Source: Bacillus sp. HNG
GTDB lineage: Bacteria > Bacillota > Bacilli > Bacillales > Bacillaceae_L
Direction: 5' to 3'
DNA: 64,000 bases
NCBI RefSeq assembly: GCF_003400205.1
Contig: NZ_QUQV01000007.1
Coordinates: 168,142-232,141 of the forward strand
Shown here: positions 18,115-27,386 of the stretch, piece by piece
How positions within the stretch are numbered: position 1 is the stretch's first letter
Layout of the letters: each line of letters opens with the position of its first letter
Position numbers and translations under genes: made by a program
Notes under the pieces: model-generated
Told to the model about the DNA's origin: nothing
The model's input: only the letters and a program-made list of their open reading frames with translations
Database searches by the model: none

Positions 18115-19176
18115 ATGAAAAAGCTGTCTTTGTTTCTCATTTTCACTATCATTGTCGGCTGTTCACAGGATGAAAACCTTGATGGACCAGTAAAAGAAAC
18201 GGTTTCTAACCCATCTATTATTGCTATAAATCTAACGATTCCATGGATGGTCACAAAAACAGATGGAATCATCTTTATTCCAGAGCGGATTGGAAAACTA
18301 TCCGAAATAGAGGAGGCATCTGGAAAGGTGAAGCCCCAGCAACTAAAGCTTCATAAAGAAATCCTGCATCAAGGGGAAGGGGGCCTATTAGGGTTTACAC
18401 TAGCTCCCGATTTTCAGACCTCGAATGATGCATTTATGTATCATACATATCTAGAAGAGGACAACATTTTAAATCGCGTCATCCTTGTAGAAAGAAATGG
18501 GTCTACTTGGGTGGAAAAGGCGGTATTACTTGAAGGTATTCCAGGAGGAAGAATTCATAATGGTGGCCGTATTAAAATTGGCCCTGATGATAAGCTTTAC
18601 GTTACTGCTGGAGATGCTGGGGTTCCAGAAAATGCACAAGATTTAACAAGTCTAGCTGGGAAAATTTTACGCATCAACCTCGATGGCTCTATTCCAAATG
18701 ATAATCCATTTCCTAACTCGTATGTATACACATACGGTCACAGGAACCCACAGGGGCTTGCCTGGGATGAAAAAGGAACGTTATACAGCACCGAGCATGG
18801 ACAAAGAGCGCACGATGAGATTAACCTAGTTGAACCAGGGAAAAATTATGGCTGGCCAATTATTGAAGGGAGTGAAACAAAGCCAGACATGGTCACACCT
18901 ATTTATCAAACAGGTGAGGACACATGGGCTCCTTCTGGTATCGATTATGCAAATGGAAAGCTATATATCGCTACACTACGTGGCTCTATGGTAAGAAGCT
19001 ATGAAATTGCGTCGGGGAGGATTGAAGTAATCCTTGATATCAATAGCCGGATGAGGGATGTTTACATAGAAGACAGCACACTCTATACAATCACAAATAA
19101 CAAGGATGGTCGAGGAAACCCGAAGGAAGATGATGACAAACTTCTTTCGATTTCATTGTCGGGCATTCGAAAATAA
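18115..19176 (+). CDS. PQQ-dependent sugar dehydrogenase-like lipoprotein
   Basis: A 353-residue lipoprotein: signal peptide with lipobox IVGC (cysteine at residue 16) and then a glucose/sorbosone dehydrogenase beta-propeller. Family motifs are seen in GEGGLLGFTLAPDF, YTYGHRNPQGLAWD, YSTEHGQRAHDEINL and KNYGWP, which carry the PQQ and calcium site and the catalytic His in soluble glucose dehydrogenases. It is expected on the outer face of the membrane. Bacilli often cannot make PQQ, so the natural cofactor and substrate are open. It follows the DedA gene closely. Confidence 0.87.
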   Translation: MKKLSLFLIFTIIVGCSQDENLDGPVKETVSNPSIIAINLTIPWMVTKTDGIIFIPERIGKLSEIEEASGKVKPQQLKLHKEILHQGEGGLLGFTLAPDFQTSNDAFMYHTYLEEDNILNRVILVERNGSTWVEKAVLLEGIPGGRIHNGGRIKIGPDDKLYVTAGDAGVPENAQDLTSLAGKILRINLDGSIPNDNPFPNSYVYTYGHRNPQGLAWDEKGTLYSTEHGQRAHDEINLVEPGKNYGWPIIEGSETKPDMVTPIYQTGEDTWAPSGIDYANGKLYIATLRGSMVRSYEIASGRIEVILDINSRMRDVYIEDSTLYTITNNKDGRGNPKEDDDKLLSISLSGIRK

Positions 19177-19199
19177 GTAGGGAGCTTAGGAGGAGAAAA

Positions 19200-19583
19200 A
19201 TGGTAGAAAATACATTAGTTCAAGCATTGGGTATTACAATTGAAGAAGTGACACCTGAACGGGTAATAGCTACTATGCCAGTTGATGAGCGTACCCGCCA
19301 GCCATTTGGAGTTTTACATGGTGGTGCTTCTGTTGCTTTAGCGGAAACTGTTGCAAGTATCGGTACATACAATCTGGTAGACAAAGAAACGGAAGGATGT
19401 GCCGGACTCGAAATTAACGCCAATCATATTCGTGCAAAAAGGGACGGTGTTGTAAAAGCAATCGGTACCCCTCTTCATAAAGGCAAAACAACAATGGTCT
19501 GGGACATTAAAATCGTAGATGAGGAAGAAAATCTCATTTGTGTATCGCGCTGTACCATGGCCATTTTGAAATTAAAGAAATGA
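19200..19583 (+). CDS. menI: Hotdog-fold thioesterase (DHNA-CoA thioesterase, MenI/YuxO)
   Basis: A 127-residue hotdog thioesterase of the PaaI/YuxO group. The active-site segment is QPFGVLHGGASVALAETVAS (residues 35-54) with the catalytic Glu. In Bacillus subtilis the equivalent gene yuxO beside the mrp operon encodes the 1,4-dihydroxy-2-naphthoyl-CoA thioesterase of menaquinone synthesis. The position next to mrpG supports the orthology. AGGAGG lies upstream of the ATG. It may be read with the preceding lipoprotein gene. Confidence 0.85.
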   Translation: MVENTLVQALGITIEEVTPERVIATMPVDERTRQPFGVLHGGASVALAETVASIGTYNLVDKETEGCAGLEINANHIRAKRDGVVKAIGTPLHKGKTTMVWDIKIVDEEENLICVSRCTMAILKLKK

Positions 19584-19584
19584 A

Positions 19585-19616
19585 AAAAGCGAGGACCCCA
19601 ATCGTCCTCGCTTTTT
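19585..19616. terminator. Bidirectional terminator menI/mrpG
   Basis: AAAAGCGAGGAC-CCCAATC-GTCCTCGCTTTTT, symmetrical and located between convergent genes. Confidence 0.92.
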
Positions 19617-19617
19617 C

Positions 19618-19989
19618 TCATTGACTCATATTTTCTTTTGCAAGTTTTTCTTTATCCTTTAGGTCGTCACGAGCGCTTTTTTCCCAAAGTGGAACCTTTG
19701 AGTTATAAGCAGCACGGCTGATTAAATGACCAGAAACAGGTGAAGTCATAAATAGGAAGACAAATCCTAAAATCACCCTAAAGTTCATATAGCCTTCAAT
19801 GATCCAAAAATATAAAAATGTTCCAAGGAGGATCGACAAAACCCCTAGTGTCGCACTTTTTGATACCGCATGATTTCTTGTGTACACATCAGGTAATCGA
19901 ACAATCCCAATTGCACTTAATATGCTTAGAAGCGCTCCAAACAAGATCATAACTGCAAATAAAATTTTAAGCATCTCGGTCATGTTCAA
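19618..19989 (-). CDS. mrpG: Mrp antiporter subunit G
   Basis: Last gene of the seven-subunit Mrp Na+(K+)/H+ antiporter operon. It has 123 residues, three N-terminal membrane helices, the conserved IVRLPDVYTRNHAVSKSATLGV segment split around residues 29-50, and a charged C-terminal tail. The start may be TTG 19989, six bases after AAAGGAG, or ATG 19983. It overlaps mrpF by 23 bases. MrpG is required for assembly or activity of the complex in the cytoplasmic membrane. Confidence 0.92.
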   Translation of the reverse strand: MNMTEMLKILFAVMILFGALLSILSAIGIVRLPDVYTRNHAVSKSATLGVLSILLGTFLYFWIIEGYMNFRVILGFVFLFMTSPVSGHLISRAAYNSKVPLWEKSARDDLKDKEKLAKENMSQ

Positions 19990-20251
19990 TTACGACTCCT
20001 TTCTCAAGGAATTTTGAAAAAGCGACGGTACCAACGAATGCGACAATCGCTATTAATAATATAACTTCAAGGAACGAATTGGAGCGTAAGATAATGGAAA
20101 TAATCGCAGTAATTCCCACTAAATTGATCCCGATTGCATCAAGGGCTATGACTTTGTCAGGGATCGATGGCCCTTTTATAACACGGTATATATAAGCAAT
20201 TGTTGAAACCGATAAGAAGACTAGAGCGAGATTAAGTAAAATTTCAAACAT
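19967..20251 (-). CDS. mrpF: Mrp antiporter subunit F
   Basis: A 94-residue subunit with three hydrophobic helices and the motif RVIKGPSIPDKVIALDAIG (residues 23-41) typical of MrpF/MnhF. It overlaps mrpE at the start (ATGA-type junction at 20251) and mrpG at the end. It is part of the hetero-oligomeric Na+/H+ antiporter supporting pH and sodium homeostasis; MrpF was also linked to bile salt export in Bacillus subtilis. Confidence 0.93.
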   Translation of the reverse strand: MFEILLNLALVFLSVSTIAYIYRVIKGPSIPDKVIALDAIGINLVGITAIISIILRSNSFLEVILLIAIVAFVGTVAFSKFLEKGVVIEHDRDA

Positions 20252-20727
20252 TATCGGCTCACCTCCATAATTGCTTTTTCAAATGAATTTTTAATTGAAT
20301 CAATGGCTTCATCAACGTCTTGTATGTCCATTGCATGGACGTACAGTGTTTTTCTATCATCTGAAATATCAACAACCAGTGTTCCAGGTGTTAATGTTAT
20401 CAGATTTGATAGCGTTAGGATTTCCCAATCTTTTGTGAGTTCAGTTGGCATTGCGAAAATCCCAGGTTTCACATCAAGCTTTGGCTTTACAACCACTTTC
20501 ATAATTGCATAGTTTGAAAGAATTAACTCTCTAAAGAAAATCAAAATCAGCTTAATTACTGCCCACACATTATGAAGGTAAAAACGATGTGAGAAGGAAC
20601 GACGTAAAACAAAAATAAGTAAAAGCCCAATCAAATATCCGCCAAAAAAGGCACTAAAGTCATAAGCATTCGAAATAAACATCCACGAAACGGCAATAAA
20701 AATATTTAAAACTAATTGCAACAACAT
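20251..20727 (-). CDS. mrpE: Mrp antiporter subunit E
   Basis: A 158-residue subunit with two or three N-terminal helices and a cytoplasmic domain ending ISDDRKTLYVHAMDI, with the motif LTLSNLITLTPGTLVVDIS typical of MrpE. The start is ATG 20727 (MLLQLVLNIF) after AAAGGAG; longer in-frame readings run back into mrpD and have no ribosome binding site. It overlaps mrpF by one base. Confidence 0.93.
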   Translation of the reverse strand: MLLQLVLNIFIAVSWMFISNAYDFSAFFGGYLIGLLLIFVLRRSFSHRFYLHNVWAVIKLILIFFRELILSNYAIMKVVVKPKLDVKPGIFAMPTELTKDWEILTLSNLITLTPGTLVVDISDDRKTLYVHAMDIQDVDEAIDSIKNSFEKAIMEVSR

Positions 20728-20732
20728 AAGAT

Positions 20733-22214
20733 CTACTCCTTTAAAACAGCTTGGATGTAGATGGATGGATCCGTCAAGTCTTGAGCTGCCTGAGAGATAT
20801 ACGGATAGAACCATTCAGCACCAAATCCAAGTGCAATTGAGAGTGAAAGTAGAAGAGTAATCGGAATTAGCAGTCCTTTTGTTGATCCTTTTTCTTCATC
20901 TTTCCTAAGTTTTGCTTCACCCCAGAATCCGTTAATGAAGATTTTCATTACCGAATATAGGACAAGAAGACTTGAAATTAAAATTGCCGCAACCAGTACA
21001 TAATGCTCTGCAGCAAGGCTTCCTTTTACAATTAGAAGCTTCCCAACGAATCCGCTAAATGGAGGGATTCCTGCAAGTGAAATAGTAGCAATAAAGAACA
21101 TCCAGCCTAAATATGGATGATGGTTAATTAAGCCTCCCATTTTCTTCAAATTGCTTGTACCAGTTATCACAATCATGGCACCGACTAAAAGGAAGAGGGC
21201 AGCCTTGATAATCATGTCATGAATTAAATAGTAAATCGATCCAGTCAATGATGTTGGTGTTAACGTTGCAACACCCACTAAAATAACACCAACCGCAGTT
21301 AATATATTGTAGATAATAATCTGTTTAACATCCCAATACGCAACAGCGCCGATTACTCCTACAACAATTGTAAATCCAGCAAGAATCCCAATTAAGGTAT
21401 GTGTAAAACCAGTATCATGGTAGAAAATAATAGTAAATGTACGAATGATGGAATACACGCCAACCTTTGTTAACAATGCTCCAAAAAGGGCCGTTATCGG
21501 TGTTGGAGGAGCATTATAGGAACCCGGTAACCAGAAAAATAACGGGAAGATGGCTCCTTTTAATCCAAATACCACTAAAAATAAGATGGAGATTACAGTC
21601 ACAATACCAGGTTGTCCTAGTTCACTTATTTTTGCTGATAGATCTGCCATATTAACTGTTCCTGTCACTGCGTATAGGTAAGCAACCGCAATAACAAATA
21701 GGGCAGATGAAATCACGTTCACCAAGATGTATTTAATGGATTCACGTAATTGCGGCTTTGTCCCACCGTGTACAATTAGAACATAGGAAGCCATTAGCAT
21801 GACCTCGAAAAAGACAAAGAGGTTGAAAATATCCCCTGTTAAAAATGCACCTAGTACCCCAACCATTAAGAATTGTACAGCAGCATAATAAAAGAAACGT
21901 TCTCTTTCTTTTCCGATGTTCTTAAATGAATAGATAATACATGCTAAGACAACAATGCTACCTGTTGTAACTAGTAAAGAAGCAAGCATATCTGCTACTA
22001 GTACAATACCGAAAGGAGCATCCCAGTCTCCGAGGTTAAGGGTTTGAATCCCATTATGATAGACCTGATTGACAAGTATTAATGACAGGATGACTGTCAG
22101 AATTGTAGATAATAAGCTTATCACTCTTGATGCTTTCGTATATTTATTTACAAATATGAGTATGATTCCCGTCAGGAGAGGAATCAGTATTGGAAGGATT
22201 ACAAAATTATTCAT
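20733..22214 (-). CDS. mrpD: Mrp antiporter subunit D
   Basis: A 493-residue proton-translocating subunit homologous to complex I NuoM/N. It has about 14 helices, with the conserved [17 protein letters not shown] region near residue 135 (membrane glutamate) and lysines in [17 protein letters not shown] near residue 220. The start is ATG 22214 (MNNFVILP), 11 bases after AAGGGGA; an in-frame ATG three codons earlier is too close to that site. It overlaps the mrpC stop by 8 bases. Confidence 0.94.
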   Translation of the reverse strand: MNNFVILPILIPLLTGIILIFVNKYTKASRVISLLSTILTVILSLILVNQVYHNGIQTLNLGDWDAPFGIVLVADMLASLLVTTGSIVVLACIIYSFKNIGKERERFFYYAAVQFLMVGVLGAFLTGDIFNLFVFFEVMLMASYVLIVHGGTKPQLRESIKYILVNVISSALFVIAVAYLYAVTGTVNMADLSAKISELGQPGIVTVISILFLVVFGLKGAIFPLFFWLPGSYNAPPTPITALFGALLTKVGVYSIIRTFTIIFYHDTGFTHTLIGILAGFTIVVGVIGAVAYWDVKQIIIYNILTAVGVILVGVATLTPTSLTGSIYYLIHDMIIKAALFLLVGAMIVITGTSNLKKMGGLINHHPYLGWMFFIATISLAGIPPFSGFVGKLLIVKGSLAAEHYVLVAAILISSLLVLYSVMKIFINGFWGEAKLRKDEEKGSTKGLLIPITLLLSLSIALGFGAEWFYPYISQAAQDLTDPSIYIQAVLKE

Positions 22215-22548
22215 TGCTATCATTTCCCCTTAATTTATCCATGTTATCCGTTCCAAGCTCCTGATAGGATCGATACGCGAGCACTAGGATAAACGATGTT
22301 ACCCCAAAGCTAATTACGATCGCAGTTAAGATAAGGGCTTGGGGAAGTGGATCAACATAAGCCTTCGTCCCTTCTACTAATATGGGAGCAGCACCTTGCT
22401 TCAACCCACCCATTGTTAAAATCAATAAATGGGCTCCATGACTGAGCAAACCTGTCCCAATAATTACTCGAATAAGACTTTTCGAAAGCATCAAATACGT
22501 CGCTGCCGTAAAAAGAATTCCGATGACAATTGCCATTAAAATCTCCAT
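22207..22548 (-). CDS. mrpC: Mrp antiporter subunit C
   Basis: A 113-residue subunit homologous to complex I NuoK: three helices with [16 protein letters not shown] (near residue 33) and [18 protein letters not shown]. It shares one base with mrpB and overlaps mrpD by 8 bases, giving tight translational coupling inside the operon. Confidence 0.94.
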   Translation of the reverse strand: MEILMAIVIGILFTAATYLMLSKSLIRVIIGTGLLSHGAHLLILTMGGLKQGAAPILVEGTKAYVDPLPQALILTAIVISFGVTSFILVLAYRSYQELGTDNMDKLRGNDSNE

Positions 22549-22973
22549 TAATCATCATCCTCCCCGATTGTTTGAATAATGGTCAAGGTTACTCCAACAA
22601 CAACTAAATAGACACCGGTATCGAATAATACGGCAGTGGCAAGTTCCGTTTCCCCGAAAATTGGTAAATCAAAGTAACCAAAGGTATGACTTAAAAAGGG
22701 TACATTGAATAAGAATGAACCCATTCCTGTTAATGCTGCTATTAATAGACCAAGAGCAGCGACCTTTTTAAAGTCGAAAGGCAGGGCTTTTTTAACTGTT
22801 TTCATATCAAATGCTAAAAGGAAAAGGACGATCGCCGCTGCCGAAATCAGTCCACCGATAAATCCTCCGCCTGGCGTATTATGCCCTGCAAAAAAGAGAT
22901 TCAAGGAATAGGCAAGAATGATGAAAACAGTTATTTTTGTAGCTGTTTGTAAGATTAAATCATTAGTTTTCAT
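22548..22973 (-). CDS. mrpB: Mrp antiporter subunit B
   Basis: A 141-residue membrane subunit, with the MnhB-type motif [19 protein letters not shown] (residues 27-45) followed by three further helices. The start overlaps the mrpA stop by 4 bases. Together with the C-terminal extension of MrpA it corresponds to the MrpB-type module of the antiporter. Confidence 0.94.
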   Translation of the reverse strand: MKTNDLILQTATKITVFIILAYSLNLFFAGHNTPGGGFIGGLISAAAIVLFLLAFDMKTVKKALPFDFKKVAALGLLIAALTGMGSFLFNVPFLSHTFGYFDLPIFGETELATAVLFDTGVYLVVVGVTLTIIQTIGEDDD

Positions 22974-25375
22974 CCTTCTTTCCTCCTTGTTAAGCGTAAT
23001 TTGATCATTGTAAAAATACCAAGTGCAGCTATGCCTAGTACAGTAATTTCAAACAATGTATCGAAGCCACGGAAGTCTACTAAAATGACGTTAACGATAT
23101 TTGTACCTCCGCCTTCCTTATAGCTGTTTTCGACAAAATAACTTGAGATGGAATCAATCAATCTTGTACTATTTGCGGAAATTGCAAGTAAAGTTACAAT
23201 TGTTCCGACCCCTAATGAAATAATTAGGTTTGTTAAACGAAAACGCATTGGCTTTTCCTTTTTCTGAAGCTTCGGAAGGTGATAGAAGCATAGTAGAAAT
23301 AAGGCTACAGAAACGGTCTCAATTACTAGCTGAGTCAACGCCAAATCCGGAGCGCGGAAAAGCACAAAGAATAATGAAACTGAATATCCAACTGCACCAA
23401 GTGCAATAATTGCGGTCAGTCTTGACTTAGCAAAAATCGTTGTGGCAACCCCACCGACAAGAACAAATGCTAGTACTGCTTCAAAAAGCCGAACCGGCGC
23501 AACATGTGTTAAATCAAAGGCAAATCCATTTTTAATAATGAGTGAACTTCCAATTGCCAAGATAAAGAACGCAAACATAATAACCAAATAGTCGCGAATA
23601 ACTCCGGTCATATAAAAACCATTAAGCTTTGAAGCTGATCGCTCCATTGTGACAAGCCCTTTGTCATAGAGATTGTTTAACGTTAACCGCTTGGAAAAGA
23701 CATTATAAATGCCTGTCCATTTTGCAAGAGTGAGAAACATAAGTGTTCCTAACACAATGACTCCAATTGACATAAAGAGTGGTGCGTTCCATCCGTGGAA
23801 ATACTCAAAGTGAACATGATAGCTTGAACCGCCATCAAGTAAGCTTGGAAGAATGGATGCCACAGCAGGCTCGATTACGCTTGGCGCCAATATGTTTGAG
23901 AAAAACCCAAATATTATGACAAGTGAAGCTAGAATAATAGGTGAAATTAACATCCCAATCGGTGCTTCATGTGGTTTTTTATCGAGTTTTTCAAACTGTG
24001 CTTTACCAGTAAAAGTTTTAAAGACAAGAATCATACTGTAAATGAAAGTAAATACACTAGCCACCCAACCCAGAATTGGGAAAATAACGCCGAATGTTTC
24101 CATATTAAAAACATCAAGTGTTGTTGCATTTACAATTGCTGTAAAGAATGCTTCTTTACTTAAAAAACCATTAAAAGGTGGTAAACCAGCCATTGAAAAT
24201 GCACCAATGACAGCCAATGTAAAGGTAATTGGCATAACGGTCATTAATCCACCGAGCTTGCGAATGTCACGCGTACCTGTTTCATGGTCGACAATCCCAA
24301 CAACCATGAATAAGCTTCCTTTGAAAGTTGCATGGTTAATTAAGTGGAAAATTGCAGCGACTATGGCAGCCAGATAAATATTTGAATCAAGATGATCATA
24401 GTGAAGAGCTGCTGAACCAATTCCGAGTAACGACATTATCATTCCAAGCTGACTAACTGTTGAAAACGCAAGGATTCCTTTTAAATCGGTTTGTTTAACC
24501 GCACTGAATGATCCCCAGAACAAGGTAATAATGCCAAAGGTCGAAATAATCCAAAACCATTCACTTGATCCAGCAAAAATAGGACTCAAGCGCGCAACTA
24601 AATAGATACCTGCTTTTACCATTGTTGCAGAGTGTAGATATGCACTGACTGGTGTTGGTGCTTCCATCGCATCAGGTAACCAGATATGGAATGGAAATTG
24701 TGCTGATTTTGTAAAAGCGCCTAATAGAATTAAAAGCATCGCAGGGATGAATAGTGGATTTGATGGTAACATATCCACTTGTCCAATCATTTCACGAATA
24801 CTAAATGTATTAGTCATGATTGATAGTAAAACAAAACCTGCTAGCATTGCTAATCCACCGAAGACGGTGATTAACATTGATTTTTGTGCACCATATCTTG
24901 ATTTTTCACGATTGTGCCAATATCCGATTAATAGAAATGAAGATAGACTTGTTAATTCCCAAAATGTATAAAGCACAATCACATTATCTGAGAGAACAAC
25001 TCCAAGCATAGCACCCATGAAACAGAGTAAGTACACATAAAAGTTGTGTAAGGATTCCTTTTCTTTCGAAAGGTAATAGATTGAGTAGAGGACTACTAAT
25101 GCCCCTATGCCTGTAATCAATAAAGCAAATAAGAGTCCTAATCCATCAATGTACGCTGTGAAATTTACGCCAATGGAAGGCATCCATTCTGCAGTACGGA
25201 TTATCGGGTTTCCATTCATCGTATCCTTTATGAATGGAAAGAAATAAGAGAATAGGACTACAGGTAAAATTAGTACAAACCAACCTGTATGAATCCCTCG
25301 CAAATATTTGCGGAAGAAAGGAATAAAGATAGCCATTAGAAATGGAGATAAAATGGCCCAATGTACAAGTGACAA
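22970..25375 (-). CDS. mrpA: Mrp antiporter subunit A
   Basis: An 801-residue subunit, the largest of the complex, homologous to complex I NuoL with an extra C-terminal NuoJ/MrpB-like part. It has about 20 helices. Key segments are VLYTFWELTSLSSFLLIGYW (near residue 130, membrane Glu), FTKSAQFPFHIWLPDAMEAP (near residue 220, Lys) and APDLALTQLVIETVSVALFL near residue 680. The start is TTG 25375, seven bases after AAGGGGG. It is the first gene of mrpABCDEFG, which exports Na+ in exchange for H+. Confidence 0.95.
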   Translation of the reverse strand: MSLVHWAILSPFLMAIFIPFFRKYLRGIHTGWFVLILPVVLFSYFFPFIKDTMNGNPIIRTAEWMPSIGVNFTAYIDGLGLLFALLITGIGALVVLYSIYYLSKEKESLHNFYVYLLCFMGAMLGVVLSDNVIVLYTFWELTSLSSFLLIGYWHNREKSRYGAQKSMLITVFGGLAMLAGFVLLSIMTNTFSIREMIGQVDMLPSNPLFIPAMLLILLGAFTKSAQFPFHIWLPDAMEAPTPVSAYLHSATMVKAGIYLVARLSPIFAGSSEWFWIISTFGIITLFWGSFSAVKQTDLKGILAFSTVSQLGMIMSLLGIGSAALHYDHLDSNIYLAAIVAAIFHLINHATFKGSLFMVVGIVDHETGTRDIRKLGGLMTVMPITFTLAVIGAFSMAGLPPFNGFLSKEAFFTAIVNATTLDVFNMETFGVIFPILGWVASVFTFIYSMILVFKTFTGKAQFEKLDKKPHEAPIGMLISPIILASLVIIFGFFSNILAPSVIEPAVASILPSLLDGGSSYHVHFEYFHGWNAPLFMSIGVIVLGTLMFLTLAKWTGIYNVFSKRLTLNNLYDKGLVTMERSASKLNGFYMTGVIRDYLVIMFAFFILAIGSSLIIKNGFAFDLTHVAPVRLFEAVLAFVLVGGVATTIFAKSRLTAIIALGAVGYSVSLFFVLFRAPDLALTQLVIETVSVALFLLCFYHLPKLQKKEKPMRFRLTNLIISLGVGTIVTLLAISANSTRLIDSISSYFVENSYKEGGGTNIVNVILVDFRGFDTLFEITVLGIAALGIFTMIKLRLTRRKEG

Positions 25376-25428
25376 AACAGTACCCCCTTGTTATTTTTTT
25401 ATCTTCTAGAATTATATAACAATTATAA

Positions 25429-25453
25429 AGAAGTTGCATGCCTTGCAACTTCT
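25429..25453 (-). promoter_or_regulatory. Inverted repeat in the mrpA leader region
   Basis: Perfect 10-bp stem AGAAGTTGCA/TGCAACTTCT with a 5-base loop, about 55 bases upstream of the mrpA start. It could be a leader hairpin, a weak upstream terminator or an operator; the sequence does not decide. No known sodium or lithium riboswitch architecture was recognised around it. Confidence 0.4.
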
Positions 25454-25633
25454 AGTGTCACCAAGTTTTTCAGTTGTTATTAAATATGTAGAGACGCGTC
25501 TTTTTGACCTAAAAAATTTTTCTATAAAAGTCACTAACTAGTTAAAATTCAGTCGGAATTACCTACTTGTATTTGAGAAAACTGTATAAAATATCCTATT
25601 AAGTCGAATGCTAATAGCAAGAGGTGAAATCTT

Positions 25634-25852
25634 GTGAACGTAAAAAAAGGAATTGTGGCAATCGCTATTTTTGCCTTTCTGTTTATAGGAGCATGGGTGA
25701 TTCATGAACAAACGAAGAGAGAGTATGGAGAAAGCCAACTAGAAAATCAACATCAATTTCAAATCCAAACCATCAATTCTCCACAAACACCAGAGAAACC
25801 TAAGGTCTATCCAAAATTCAAGCCGCGAGAGTATATTCGAATTGAGCGCTAA
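25634..25852 (+). CDS. Small membrane-anchored hypothetical protein, 72 aa
   Basis: Starts at a GTG seven bases after AAGAGGTG. Residues 5-23 form one hydrophobic helix (GIVAIAIFAFLFIGAWVI), followed by a polar Gln/Pro/Lys-rich tail (PQTPEKPKVYPKFKPREYI) that would face outside or form a flexible linker. It is divergent from mrpA. No domain is recognised. Its promoter is not obvious. Confidence 0.6.
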   Translation: MNVKKGIVAIAIFAFLFIGAWVIHEQTKREYGESQLENQHQFQIQTINSPQTPEKPKVYPKFKPREYIRIER

Positions 25853-25885
25853 ATAAAAAAGGATGAGACAAAGCATCTCATCCTA
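25853..25885 (-). terminator. Terminator of the secreted membrane protein gene
   Basis: AGGATGAGA/TCTCATCCT hairpin. The T run is on the minus strand, so it serves the gene at 25883-26452. Confidence 0.8.
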
Positions 25886-26452
25886 CATGACACTATTATT
25901 TCTTACCATTGGAACTGGAATGGCTTTATTATGAAACATCATGATTAACATAGGAACAGCAAGAAAGGCAAGGAGTACAAATAAAGTGAACAATAAGTTT
26001 GATGTTAATGAAATCCCAGCTTTATGTCCCGCATCCATATACTCCTTAAAAAGAGCGTTAATTTCTTCATCTTCAGGGAAATTTCCTAGCATTAAAAATT
26101 CCTGATTGTCGACATCATAATAAAAGAATTCATGCTTTTGGATATAGAAAATGCTGTCACGCTTTAGTTTATATGCCACATGCCCCACAACGACATTTGC
26201 TTTATACGTATCAATTTCCTCTTCGTTTTCCTTTGTCTCCGGATCATCCGGTGTAACAACCTTTGTAATTTCAGCTTCCTTTGAGATGGAATTGACTATT
26301 TCTGCAGAGCCGTTCGCATAATAATTGATTTCCTTCAATTTTTCATTGACCGCTTTTGTAAAATCTGATTCCCCAGCAGCACTAGCCGAACTTAAAAACG
26401 TAAAAAATGCAAAACAACTAATGAGCAACATTAATAAGAACCCTTTTTTCAT
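25883..26452 (-). CDS. Hypothetical exported, C-terminally anchored protein
   Basis: A 189-residue protein with an N-terminal signal peptide (KKGFLLMLLISCFAFFTF then ASAAG, cleavage predicted near residue 26), an acidic extracytoplasmic region (residues 27-145: SDFTKAVNEKLKEINYYANG, DDPETKENEEEID) and one C-terminal membrane helix (FTLFVLLAFLAVPMLIMMF) before a short basic-polar tail. No family is recognised. It is monocistronic; the terminator is adjacent to the stop. Surface or sensory functions would be guesses. Confidence 0.65.
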   Translation of the reverse strand: MKKGFLLMLLISCFAFFTFLSSASAAGESDFTKAVNEKLKEINYYANGSAEIVNSISKEAEITKVVTPDDPETKENEEEIDTYKANVVVGHVAYKLKRDSIFYIQKHEFFYYDVDNQEFLMLGNFPEDEEINALFKEYMDAGHKAGISLTSNLLFTLFVLLAFLAVPMLIMMFHNKAIPVPMVRNNSVM

Positions 26453-26556
26453 AGAATCCCTCTTTCCTCTAAAATTGTAGCCTTTAATCTATATGTATTT
26501 TCAAAAAAGAGATTTACTACTAAAAAATGTATGTTAAAATCGAAAAAGGTATTTCT

Positions 26557-26768
26557 AGAAGATGTTCAAAAAGTCCGGTGAAAATGACACATCGAATTTC
26601 TGCGTTGGCTTGCTTCTCCGTTCCTCACGTATTTACTGCATACGATCCGGTACTCAAAGCTGCACCGCCTTGAAATTTCGACGCACAGGACGTGCTAGTG
26701 TCGACAATGCCACAGGATGTGGCGCTCTTGTCGACGCGGTCCTATTCATCCTCCTTTTTGAACACGTA
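26557..26768. repeat. Dispersed repeat with terminal inverted repeats, copy 1 (carries hairpin module)
   Basis: About 210 bp bounded by GATGTTCAAAAAG and its imperfect complement CTTTTTGAACACG. A second, shorter copy lies inverted at 37146-37297, sharing for example TTGGCTTGCTTCT and TTCCTCAC. This copy has about 60 extra bases holding GTCGAC, GCCAC, AGGAT, GTGGC and GTCGAC (26700-26735), the same hairpin module found in other repeats. It fills most of the space between 26453 and yufK. An open frame through it is not coding. Confidence 0.8.
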
Positions 26769-26794
26769 TTTTAACAAAAATATGAGGAAGCAAA

Positions 26795-27352
26795 ATGAAA
26801 AATACATATTTTACAAGCTACTTTCCGCTCATTTCTATTATTCTATTTAGTGTTTCATTAGCGATTCTGACGGAATTGAAAACATTGGAGTTGTTAAAAC
26901 AAATTGGCATTTATCGTGGAATGCAGGAATTTTTTTCGCCAACGTGGATTAATTTTGCGATTTTCTTTGTTTTTTTCTTACTCTATTTCATGGTGTTTGC
27001 GGCCTTAAAATTAATTGCTAATACATTACTTGAGCTTTCGCTATTGTTCTTCACGAAGGATAGCAATGGAGAAAGTCTGCGGAAAATAAGAGCGGGATCG
27101 TTTTTCTATTTAGGAGGAGGGACACTTTCATTAGCGTTTGTCCAATCCTTTTACGGCATTGTGATCGTTCTGTTATTAGCCACACTTGGCTATTTTATAT
27201 TTTTTGTTTATAAAATTCAGGATACACTAACCTTTGGCGGATTAATTGGGATTGTCTTTTTTCATACACTTAGTTGGTTTACCTTTTTTATGACAATAAC
27301 CTATGTTTGCCTTCAGCTATACAACAGTATCATCGCAAGTTTACCAATCTAA
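26795..27352 (+). CDS. yufK: YufK family membrane protein
   Basis: A 185-residue integral membrane protein with about five helices (e.g. LISIILFSVSLAILTELK, TWINFAIFFVFFLLYFMVF). It resembles Bacillus YufK, also 185 residues and ending YNSIIASLPI-like, near the mrp operon. GAGGAAG lies upstream of the ATG. The convergent neighbour is pbpD, with a shared terminator. No function is established. Confidence 0.78.
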   Translation: MKNTYFTSYFPLISIILFSVSLAILTELKTLELLKQIGIYRGMQEFFSPTWINFAIFFVFFLLYFMVFAALKLIANTLLELSLLFFTKDSNGESLRKIRAGSFFYLGGGTLSLAFVQSFYGIVIVLLLATLGYFIFFVYKIQDTLTFGGLIGIVFFHTLSWFTFFMTITYVCLQLYNSIIASLPI

Positions 27353-27386
27353 AAAGCGAGCCCATTATCATTTGTGGCTCGCTTTC
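27351..27386. terminator. Bidirectional terminator yufK/pbpD
   Basis: AAAAAGCGAGCC...GGCTCGCTTT hairpin between convergent genes. Confidence 0.85.

Noticed and set aside
25376..25633. Riboswitch (sodium or lithium type) in the mrpA leader
   Set aside because: Only a simple 10-bp hairpin is visible, with no conserved riboswitch core that I recognise.
26562..26774. A 70-codon plus-strand frame upstream of yufK
   Set aside because: It lies within the dispersed repeat and hairpin module, and the related copy at 37.2 kb does not preserve it.
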